The notes beneath the pieces were generated by a model. The model had not been told where the DNA came from. It ran no database searches and saw only the letters and a program-made list of their open reading frames with translations. From contig PJAB01002182.1 in NCBI GenBank assembly GCA_002887195.1, forward strand, positions 1 through 10,082: a stretch of 10,082 nt of DNA, given 5' to 3'. Shown one piece after another: positions 1 through 6,507 of the stretch; within the stretch, counting starts at the first letter, position 1; each line of letters starts with the position of its first letter. The position numbers and the translations under genes are program-made. The stretch comes from Chrysochromulina parva (lineage: Eukaryota > Haptophyta > Prymnesiales > Chrysochromulinaceae).

Positions 1-3
1 CAA

Positions 4-40
4 ATGAGCTCAAAACTTAGACTCCAAAACTTAAGCTCAT
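4..40. repeat. Short inverted repeat enclosing a 9-bp direct repeat
   Basis: ATGAGCT at 4-10 is the exact reverse complement of AGCTCAT at 34-40. Inside it, CAAAACTTA occurs twice (11-19 and 25-33). The block is AT-rich compared with its surroundings and lies about 220 bases upstream of the likely start of the first gene. It could be a regulatory palindrome or a remnant of a small mobile element, but nothing in the window decides between these. Confidence 0.4.
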
Positions 41-260
41 ACACATCATGGCTACACACCCCCGAAACGACGAAACGACAAACGGGGGTGGGGAAGCCGG
101 CGGTAGCACTCTAAACATTTGGCACTCATTGATTGTATGTGGGGCAGCTTTCCAAAATGACCCTAATGATGAGTGCGAACGGAAGCGCGGCGGCGGCGGC
201 CGACGGCAACGAACGGTTTTCCTTTCAAAACCGTTGCGGGGCGCTCAGTTGTACCTTGAA

Positions 261-2423
261 ATGGCAACCGTCGCTCTCGTTGCTCTCTCAGCCCTCGCGC
301 TCGCAAGCGGAAACGTTCTCTCGGACGTCGCGCTCTCCAGTGCTAACGCTCTCTCGGGTGTTGCGCTCGCCAGCGAGAAGGTACTCTCCGTGAACAAGCT
401 CATGAGGCGCCGCCTCCAAGAGGTGCAGCCGTTCCAGTTCTACATCGATCGGCTCTACGAGAAGACTGATACGGCGCCCGCCTTGCCATCCATGAATTTC
501 CCGGGCGGTAACAATAATGTGAGTCGGCCAGAGAGCGCCTACCCCGATCCTCTTTCCCGCCGAACCCAGCTCTTGTTCGACCACCCCCATCACGAACACG
601 AAGCTACCATCACGAGTTCTCTGCTCGGCCCTGTCCTTGTGCCGACGGCGCGCGTCCAACCCCCGTCCGCCCTCTCCTCCCTCCCTCCCACCGCTTGCTC
701 GTAGGCTCTCGTCGATCTTTTCGAGTTCCAGCACCTCGTGCGCCTCCTCGCCCTCAACTGCGACGCGACGTCCTCGACACGCCATGACGGGCGCTACTGC
801 ATCGCGGATGTGCCGGCCCAGTTCCAAGCCGCCAATGCCAACAACGTGACGAATGGTATCAGCATGACGGAGCTCACTAATTGGGTCGTCAGCCGTGAGA
901 GCAGCGCAATCGCTGCGGACCAAGAGCTGGGAAACCAGCTCATCATGAGGCTCACGGGTGTGCCCGATCCGGAGGCGGCGGTTGGATTGCTGTCCGGAAT
1001 CGGCCAGGTCTCCTCTTCGCAGTCAGCTGCAGAAGCGGTCGTCACCGTGTCCTTCACGCTCGGAGTCGCGCCTGACACGCTCTTCCCGGGCGAGAAAGAC
1101 ATGATCTTGATGAATTGCATCAAGCTGCTCTATCCCAACGAGACCCCGACCAGATATCAAGAGATCTTCACTGACACGGTCATGACTATCTTGTCGGGCG
1201 ACGCGAGCGGACGACGGCTGTCGGTGGCCACCTCGTCGACCGTGACCATCACCGCCTACTTCCCCAGCGATGCCGCGGCCTCTGCGGGCTCGGCCAACAT
1301 GCAGTCCGTCATGAGTTCTCCTGCCGCCGCGACTACATATCTGGGCGTGCCCGTCACCTCGACCCCCACGGTGTCGATCAGCAAGCCGCCGGGCTCTGGC
1401 GCAATGGAGATCGTCCCGGCGGCGATCATCGCCGGCTTGATGGTCGTCCTCTTCTTCGTCGCTTGCTGCGTCGCCAAGTTCTGCTCCGAAAAGATGCGCA
1501 AGAAGTTCGAGACTGCACCGAAGGCGGTGGGCTGCTGCGGCAGCTGCCGCGCGGGCTGCTGCTCGGCCTTCGCGCTCAAGGGGTGGGCCTGGAACAACAT
1601 GATCGCCATCGTCTTCCTGCTCGTCGCCGCAGGCGTGCTCTTTCACCGAATGCATGCTGTGACGATGGGGATCATCGGCATCATCGACGCCGTCTTCGCC
1701 ATGCAGACTGTGAGCATGGAAGAAGTCCGTGACGCTGTCGCAGGGTTCAGTAGCATCCTCGGCATGATCGATCCGATCCGTCCGCAACTCCCTCTGCTCA
1801 CCATCGCGGTCATCGTGCCTGCCGCCGTCGCCGCCATCTTCCTCTTGATCTCTTCGTTGTGCTCGTGCCGCGCCTCTGGCACCATGTGCTGCGCCAAGCT
1901 CTTCCTGATGCTCACGTATATCTTCCTGATCATCTGCATCGTCTTCTACATCATCTTCGCTGCGCTTGGGATCGCCATCTCGCTGCCCATAGTGAGATCG
2001 CAGCTCTCGATGGTCACCGGTATCTGCGGGACGACCTTGCCCATGCTCCAGCAGACTCTTCAGGACTCGAGCTTGGCACTCGAGCGCGCACGGGCCACGC
2101 CCGGCGTCGCCTCAGCAGATCTCGACACTGCCGCACAGCAGATGGCGAACGCTGCGGAGCCGGCAGCTATTATGAACGACCTGTGCGGCACACTGTACTC
2201 TCTCTTTGACCATTTGCCGGCCCTCTTCGCCCCGGCGCTCTCGTGCGTCTTCGCGGCCATCTACGGGCTCTACTCCTCGTGTGTCACGTGCTGCGTGGCC
2301 AAGTGCTGCTGCTCTCCGAAGGTGACAAGCAAGAAATACAACGGCGAGCTCGTCTGGCATGTGCATGGCAAGAGCAAGGTCACCAAGGTTATTCCGTCGG
2401 AAACGGAACTCGTAGCTCCCTGA
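261..2423 (+). CDS. Predicted five-span membrane protein with signal peptide and large ectodomain (two exons, 261-518 + 705-2423)
   Basis: I do not recognise the family. The two exons give 658 residues. I chose ATG 261 because it has G at -3 and +4 and is followed directly by a signal-peptide-like stretch (MATVALVALSALALASG). An in-frame ATG at 48 would put 71 residues of low-complexity sequence ahead of it. Residues 18 to about 320 form the predicted ectodomain. It has two N-glycosylation sequons (NVT near 133, NET near 231) and a beta-rich segment ending in Ser/Thr/Pro-rich sequence after an RRLS motif, a style common in algal surface proteins. Five hydrophobic spans follow at about 322-342, 385-401, 449-472, 485-511 and 591-612. 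Basic and Cys-rich segments (CCVAKFC, CCGSCRAGCC, CSCRASGTMCC, CCVAKCCC) fall on the side predicted to be cytosolic, so the N-terminus is outside and the C-terminus inside. A loop of about 80 residues with two Cys lies between spans 4 and 5. This topology resembles the prominin and tweety families, but I see no family-specific motif, so homology is unproven. Such Cys pairs are candidate palmitoylation sites. Confidence 0.75.
297..395 (+). repeat. Three tandem 33-bp coding repeats (11-residue units)
   Basis: Units start at 297, 330 and 363, each beginning GCGCTC. They encode ALASGNVLSDV, ALSSANALSGV and ALASEKVLSVN, which are residues 13-45 of the membrane protein, at and just after the predicted signal-peptide cleavage region. 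The copies have diverged at the DNA level while staying in frame, so this is an older in-frame expansion under some constraint and not a recent slippage. Confidence 0.7.
519..704 (+). other. Spliceosomal GT-AG intron, phase 0, 186 bases
   Basis: The donor is AAT|GTGAGT at 519. The acceptor follows a long pyrimidine run (about 670-700, CTCTCCTCCCTCCCTCC) and reads CTCGTAG|G at 702-704. The acceptor TAG is itself in frame with both exons, so unspliced reading stops exactly at the intron end. The length is a multiple of three and both flanking codons stay whole. Reading resumes at 705 in the same frame with ordinary protein sequence. The in-frame text inside the interval is Pro/Ser-rich and unlike the flanks. 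Confidence 0.8.
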
Positions 2424-2527
2424 ACTCGGTCTTGGATGCCCGATTCTCGCGCATCCGCCCGCTCGCCATGGTCGGCGTGAGCCAGCTTGAGGAAGAAGGC
2501 ACCGGGACCGTCACCCCCATTCGTGGC

Positions 2528-2548
2528 CGCCGCCGCCGCCGCCGCCGC
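2528..2548 (+). repeat. (CGC)7 trinucleotide microsatellite
   Basis: Seven uninterrupted CGC units, followed by a C-rich block to about 2580. It lies about 105 bases after the stop codon of the membrane-protein gene, so it is probably in that gene's 3' UTR. Confidence 0.85.
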
Positions 2549-2849
2549 TGCCCCCGCCCTCCCCGCCCCCGCTTCCACCCCCAGCTCGACGACGACCTTT
2601 CCTCTACCGAGGAGGATGCTCTTAACAGATGTGTGTTGTTTGTGTGTCCGCCACGGTCCACACGCCAGTCAGGCGAGGTGGTTGCACGGGTTCAGAGGCT
2701 TCAGACCCGGGGTTGACCCGGGGTATGGCGACTCTGAATCGTGTCTGTGAGCGCGGTCCGCGGGACGGAGCATGAGAATGATCCGAGTGTGAACGTGTAT
2801 GTGGTGTGTCTCTTCAGTCTTCTCTGTGCATCACACTTAAAGGGATGGT

Positions 2850-2875
2850 TATGAATATTATATATTATATATTAA
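2850..2875. repeat. AT-rich tract (TATAT/ATATT repeats) in otherwise GC-rich DNA
   Basis: A run of alternating A/T (AATATTATATATTATATATT) sits in GC-rich surroundings, about 430 bases after one gene and 295 bases before the next. It could be part of a polyadenylation region, a nucleosome-free promoter element or a simple repeat. The distance to the next ATG is too large for a TATA box unless the 5' UTR is long. Confidence 0.5.
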
Positions 2876-3169
2876 ACAGCCCCGTGAGCTGGCCAAGGTT
2901 CTTCACGAGTGCGGTGTGCGCGCGATTGAATGCCGATTGCGTTCGTACGTGTTGGAGTGATGAACGTGTACCGAGGTGCGTTGGTGGGTTGGGATGGTTG
3001 TGAGGTTCGTCTGTCCGTGTGTCCCGTGTGTGTCCCGGCTCCCCCCGGTGTCTTTTTACCGAGGATGAGGGGAAGTGGCACCGGAAACTTCTAACTTCGC
3101 CAAGAACATGCTTGCGCTTTGCGGTGAGGGTACAGACCCTCGGTTGCGGCGCCCGAGTCTGCCGAGGAG

Positions 3170-3559
3170 ATGGCAGCGCAACCCGGCGAGACTCCTGACG
3201 TGGAGGGTGAGCCGTGGGTGCTGCGGCTCGGAAATTTTCTAACCAAGAAAAAGGACACGCCAAAAGATGAGACGCCGTGGGCTGTGAAGCTCGGCACATA
3301 CCTGGAGGAGCGCAGGCCAGCGCCGTGGACGATTATTGCCAACGAGAAGCCGAAAGACCCTCTTGCTCTGCGGCTCGGCACGTTCCTCAACGAGCTCGGC
3401 GGTACCCGCGATGGTGAGAGCTCGGAACCGTCGGAGCCGATCGTGCTGCGGGTGGGGAACTACCTCAATGGCGCAACCCGTAAGGGAGCTGATGGCGAGG
3501 ACTCCCCGCTGATGGGCGGGCAATCGCCAACCGCGGCTGCGCCCCCTCAGGCCGTGTAA
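3170..3559 (+). CDS. Small protein with four RLG-(N/T)-(F/Y)-L repeats, function unknown
   Basis: I do not recognise this 129-residue protein. The ATG at 3170 has G at -3 and +4. The frame upstream is open only to a TGA at 3125 and contains no other ATG. Four near-identical ten-residue motifs start at residues 15, 36, 64 and 90: PWVLRLGNFL, PWAVKLGTYL, PLALRLGTFL and PIVLRVGNYL. The consensus is P-x-x-[LV]-[RK]-[LV]-G-[NT]-[FY]-L. They are spaced 21-28 residues apart by hydrophilic linkers rich in Lys, Glu, Asp, Pro and Gly. PAPWTIIANE near residue 50 may be a degenerate extra copy. The C-terminal 30 residues look disordered. There is no signal peptide or membrane span. The layout suggests a multivalent scaffold or linker that presents a short hydrophobic-basic sticker four times; this is inference. 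The motif's conservation against the divergent linkers supports this being a real gene. Confidence 0.65.
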   Translation: MAAQPGETPDVEGEPWVLRLGNFLTKKKDTPKDETPWAVKLGTYLEERRPAPWTIIANEKPKDPLALRLGTFLNELGGTRDGESSEPSEPIVLRVGNYLNGATRKGADGEDSPLMGGQSPTAAAPPQAV

Positions 3560-3905
3560 GCGGGCCGAGCTTACTAGCCCAATACCGCCGGTGCAGACGC
3601 TCCAGGAGCGATAGCGATGCACCAGATGCACCAGATGCCACAAGGAAGCGACTCGCCGCATGCCGAGCCAAGGCAAGGCCGGCTGACCGATGGCGTCTGA
3701 GCAATAACAATCTGACGGGGAGACAGACAGACAGACAGACAGATAGACAGATGTAAGAGCCTGAGAAGCCCCCTGGTACTTTGCACATAATTTGTAGTCT
3801 GAAGAGCTCTGAACTTTCCCACACGTCACCCCCCCCGGCCGTGGCGTGGGTGCCGGCGGGGGCATGTTCACGTGACTGTGCATTCCGTGAATATTCATTC
3901 CCTTT
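3560..3905. other. Convergent intergenic spacer (shared 3' UTR region)
   Basis: The small repeat-protein gene ends on the + strand at 3559 and the peptidase gene ends on the - strand at 3906, so this interval holds both 3' ends. It contains a 9-bp duplication (GATGCACCA at 3616 and 3625), an AGAC microsatellite and a C-run at about 3830-3837. I find no convincing gene in it. Confidence 0.6.
3721..3752 (+). repeat. AGAC tetranucleotide microsatellite (8 units)
   Basis: Eight tetramers run from 3721: five AGAC, then AGAT, AGAC, AGAT. It lies in the convergent spacer and is a likely length-polymorphic site. Confidence 0.9.
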
Positions 3906-4742
3906 TCAGGCACGGGCCTCAAGCTGCACGATGCGACGGATCACCTCGGCGACGGCCGCGGCGAGCTGACGGTGGTCCTTCTCGTCGTCGCGTGCGTACG
4001 GCAGGTGCACAAAGTAGCTCGCGCCCAAAACGGTGCCATGAGACGAGGGCGAGAGCGAGGTCGCCTCCACCTCGGCCCACTCCCGTGCCTTGAGAGCTCT
4101 CCAATGTGTCTCGTTGCAAATGTACGAGTTGGAGACGCGGGCGGGCGCGAGCGAGAGCACAAAGCCACCCGGCAAGGCGGCCGACGCGTTCGCGGCGAGC
4201 GCCGCGTAACGCCCCTGCATGGCAGAGCCCTGCACGAGCACTTGCGGCGCGCCCATGTCGATCGTGTGCCCTGGCGGGCTGTGCGCCAGCGCGTCCTGCC
4301 CCTGGCGCAAGTTGTACGCATCGTTCTCGACGAGGATGGTGTCGTGCCGATCGTAGACGCCGAGCCCCATGTGAATGACCAAGTCATACGAGAGCAAGTC
4401 AAGGCCGGCCGAGGCGCCCCACAGCACCGGCAGGGTCACGAACGTGAAATCAGCGTCGACAGTCGCACGCAGTGCCTGAGGCAGCGGGCCGTTGCGCGAA
4501 ATCGGGGGCGATGCGCAGCACTCGCCGAGGATGAGTCTGCAGCTCGGGTTGTCTCGGCACCTCCAGATATTGCCGTCAAGCTCTCGCCAGTCGTGGAAGC
4601 CTGTGATAAGCACCCGCGGACGACGGGTCGCTGCCGACTCGCTTTCGGCTGCAGCACCTTTGTTGCAGCTAATAGCGGCCGCCACCCCGCCGGCCACGGC
4701 GGCCACTAGAGGGCCACTCTGGCGGATGAGGAGGCGATGCAT
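3906..4742 (-). CDS. Pyroglutamyl-peptidase I-like protein (peptidase family C15)
   Basis: The predicted protein has 278 residues, against roughly 200-220 for typical C15 enzymes. Family C15 removes N-terminal pyroglutamate from peptides with a Glu/Cys/His catalytic arrangement. Readable landmarks: the N-terminal strand and loop RVLITGFHDW (residues 43-52), LPVLWG (104-109), DLVIHMGLG (120-128), VENDAYN (138-144) with candidate catalytic Glu139, RVSNSYICNETHW (202-214) with Cys209 in the hallmark Y-[IV]-C-N context, and YFVHLPYA (243-250) with His246. The Cys-His spacing of 37 is longer than I expect (about 24), owing to an insertion around residues 218-238. Residues 1-42 are an extra N-terminus with an Ala/Val/Gly-rich hydrophobic segment (11-25) after a basic start. 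This could be a signal anchor or an organelle presequence, so the site of action may not be the cytosol. The start ATG has G at -3. Family assignment is firm; activity is inferred from the conserved residues. Confidence 0.9.
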   Translation of the reverse strand: MHRLLIRQSGPLVAAVAGGVAAAISCNKGAAAESESAATRRPRVLITGFHDWRELDGNIWRCRDNPSCRLILGECCASPPISRNGPLPQALRATVDADFTFVTLPVLWGASAGLDLLSYDLVIHMGLGVYDRHDTILVENDAYNLRQGQDALAHSPPGHTIDMGAPQVLVQGSAMQGRYAALAANASAALPGGFVLSLAPARVSNSYICNETHWRALKAREWAEVEATSLSPSSHGTVLGASYFVHLPYARDDEKDHRQLAAAVAEVIRRIVQLEARA

Positions 4743-4999
4743 GTCTTTCGTTGGGCTTTCTTGTTTTAACAGTGAAACCTAAATCACGTTCTCGTTCACG
4801 TTCACGTTAATTTGCCATCTCGGCAAGACGCACAGCCACAGGTCCCGTGGAGACACAACGTGGGAGGCGCAGAGTGCGGCGCGCACACACACAGAAACAC
4901 AACGCCGCAGACAAGCACAAACACCGGATCGATCGATCAGAAGGGGGCGGGAGTGTCAAGGTGGTGAAAGAGGCCGCCCGGAGGGGGCGAAACTCACGT
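4743..4999. other. Upstream region of the peptidase gene
   Basis: It lies between the peptidase start and the end of the decayed element on the same strand. It contains the hexamer array at 4785-4808 and a related CACGTTCACG at 4995-5004. On the - strand there is a three-codon upstream reading frame (ATGGCAAATTAA) about 65 bases before the peptidase ATG. I find no convincing gene. Confidence 0.45.
4785..4808 (-). promoter_or_regulatory. Four tandem AACGTG hexamers upstream of the peptidase start
   Basis: On the + strand this reads CACGTT, CTCGTT, CACGTT, CACGTT. On the coding (-) strand it is AACGTG repeated with one variant, 43-66 bases upstream of the peptidase ATG. Each perfect copy holds an ACGTG core, a bZIP/bHLH-type binding core in plants and other eukaryotes. 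A clustered cis-element or a 5' UTR microsatellite are both possible. Confidence 0.4.
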
Positions 5000-5362
5000 T
5001 CACGGACCTTGCCCGCGCGAATGTATAGACGTTGGGCCGCTGCGCTTGCGCCCGGGACCCTCACCATAATTTTGTCGCAGAGGCTCCCCTGGGTGGGGGC
5101 CAGTTGCGTCCTGTTCCCTTGGCCGCTTGTCGCCCCGACCACACGCCCTCCCTTGGGCATCCTGCGGCGCATCGTCCCCTGAAGTCGACCCGTCGTCCGA
5201 TGCGTCAACAAATAGGTTGCGGCGTTGTCCGCCGGAGCGGGCGCGTCGCGGGGCCTCTTCCCCCCGTGCGGTCGGCCGAGCGTCGCGTGCCGCTTGTTCC
5301 CGGGCGTCCTTAAGCGCTTGTTTGCGGCGTTCAATCGTGGGGTCAAATCCCGCGTTGCGTAG
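5000..5362 (-). pseudogene. Charged C-terminal tail reading on after an in-frame TAG
   Basis: This stretch continues the frame of the third element ORF past its TAG (5365-5363) to a TGA at 5002-5000, about 120 residues. It opens LRNAGFDPTIERRKQALKDA and becomes Arg/Asp/Glu/Gly-rich and apparently disordered, with NLFVDASDDGSTSGDD in the middle and RGDKRPREQD later. The preceding residues (ALAEKLHTIADKLLAIAGKH) form a helix-like amphipathic run that the tail extends naturally, which suggests one nonsense change in an originally longer protein. Another - strand frame (5628-4807) is also open here, but its Arg/Ser/Thr-rich text looks like an antisense-type shadow. Confidence 0.5.
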
Positions 5363-6454
5363 CTAGACAAGTTTCCGTCGGTGCTTGCCCGCAATAGCGA
5401 GAAGTTTGTCCGCGATAGTGTGGAGCTTCTCCGCGAGGGCCGTGGTAAGGTGGATGAAGTCTGACCACTGGTCATACGCGAGGCATCCCGCCTCATGTCC
5501 CCCCTGCCTGTCAGGTTCCGCAGCCGGCACTCCACGTGGGCGCGGCATCTTGTCGAGCACCTCGGGGCCTGCCATGATTGTCCACAGCCGGAGAGCACGG
5601 AAGGCCCGCCGGACCAAGCATGCCCCACTCCACACCTCGCGCAGCCCCCGAGACGTAGTCCACACCGATCGGGGGGCAGGTCGATCGAGGACTACGATGC
5701 GATCGCGGTAGCTGATGACCGTTGTGTGAACCGCGTTGGGTTTAACCCTTGGCCCTGATCGAGCCACGCAGGCGGCTTTGCGCCCTTCATTGAGTATGCC
5801 CACGATCCACTTGAGGAATCCTCGCCCGTAGGCGAGCGCGAGTGTCCTTGCTGCCTCTTTGGACTCAACGACAATTTGCGCCCTAGGAGAGTCAGGAAGC
5901 CCGAGCATGAATCGTAGTGCCGCGTGGCGCTCAAGCGGCCCGAGCTGCGCCGCGTTGCCTGATAGGGCTGCGAGAGCATATTGTGCTTGTCTCGTACCAA
6001 AGTCACTCAGACGTTGACTGAGCCATCCTGCAGCACGCGCTCGGTAATCAGCGGCCTCGCCGACGCAGCAAGTAGTTAATGCGTGCCATCGGGATTGAGG
6101 CGCTCGTGCCGGCAGCGGACGCCATATGCCCGCCACAATCACATCACGCGCGAGGAAGCATCCCGTGCACGGACACGGCGCATGCGTCTGACACCACCAT
6201 TCCCAGCTGCCTTTCTGAGCGTGATAAGCGCGCTCGCGCTCGCGCTGCGGGGGACCAATCAGAACGCGTTCGCGTACGTCGTCCCCGAGCCTGTCAGCGA
6301 GTAGTCCACAGCGATCTGCTCGGGCATCCAGTATACAGTCGCGCGTAGCTTCGGTGAGGAGTCTCGCCCGCACTGGTGATCGACAGAACATTGGCCACGT
6401 CTCCGCGGTCTCGAGAAGGGTGAAAGAGGATGCGCCCGCAAGCTTACGAGCCAT
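5363..6454 (-). pseudogene. Third reading frame of the element, unknown function
   Basis: I do not recognise this product. From the first ATG (6454) it has 363 residues, but the frame is open and protein-like further upstream to about 6530 (HALCRIAGVKRGVGRAVFDL), so the ATG is probably internal. Visible features: a basic start, a Cys/His cluster CQTHAPCPCTGC (Cys88, His91, Cys94, Cys96, Cys99) that could bind a metal, and an Ala/Leu-rich helical region (about 130-200). A segment follows with ISYRDRIVVLD, and then a C-terminal amphipathic helix cut by TAG at 5365-5363. It overlaps the end of the second frame by a few codons in a -1 phase. I looked for RNase H and restriction-like endonuclease signatures and found none I would defend. 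Confidence 0.45.
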
Positions 6455-6507
6455 GATCGCCGCACACAGATCGAAGACAGCCCTTCCAACCCCCCGTTTG
6501 ACCCCCG

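Larger units (their letters stand above)
2424..3169. other. Non-coding stretch between two same-strand genes (3' UTR and promoter region)
   Basis: No reading frame here has convincing protein character. It holds the 3' UTR of the membrane-protein gene, a CGC trinucleotide repeat in a C-rich block, a small direct repeat (ACCCGGGGT near 2705 and 2718) and an AT-rich tract near 2850-2875. The sequence just before 3170 is presumably the 5' UTR of the next gene. I see no clear polyadenylation signal or TATA box at a convincing distance. Confidence 0.55.

Noticed and set aside
48..260. N-terminal extension of the membrane protein from an upstream in-frame ATG at 48
   Set aside because: It would add 71 low-complexity residues ahead of a clear signal peptide; ATG 261 has a better context and explains the hydrophobic leader.
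288..923. 211-codon - strand frame opposite the membrane-protein gene
   Set aside because: It runs through the spliced gene and its intron, with Arg/Glu/His-rich shadow composition and no domain.
1023..1787. 254-codon - strand frame opposite the membrane-protein gene
   Set aside because: Arg/His/Asp-rich text typical of the antisense of a GC-rich gene; the + strand frame has coherent membrane spans.
2243..2716. 157-codon + strand frame overlapping the end of the membrane-protein gene
   Set aside because: It is the out-of-frame shadow of the last exon running into the CGC repeat and 3' UTR; no protein character.
2865..3299. 144-codon - strand frame overlapping the small repeat-protein gene
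   Set aside because: Composition is Pro/Arg/His/Thr-rich and it overlaps antisense to the conserved four-repeat frame.
3239..3922. 227-codon - strand frame across the convergent spacer
   Set aside because: It reads through the AGAC microsatellite (giving a SVCLSVC-type repeat) and antisense to the small gene; it is an artefact of simple sequence.
3972..4709. 245-codon + strand frame opposite the peptidase
   Set aside because: The - strand frame carries all C15 landmarks; this one is Arg-rich shadow text.
4807..5628. 273-codon - strand frame overlapping the tail of the retroelement
   Set aside because: In its 5' half the third element frame is the better reading; its 3' half is Ser/Thr/Arg/Cys-rich with no domain and ends in the upstream region of the peptidase gene.
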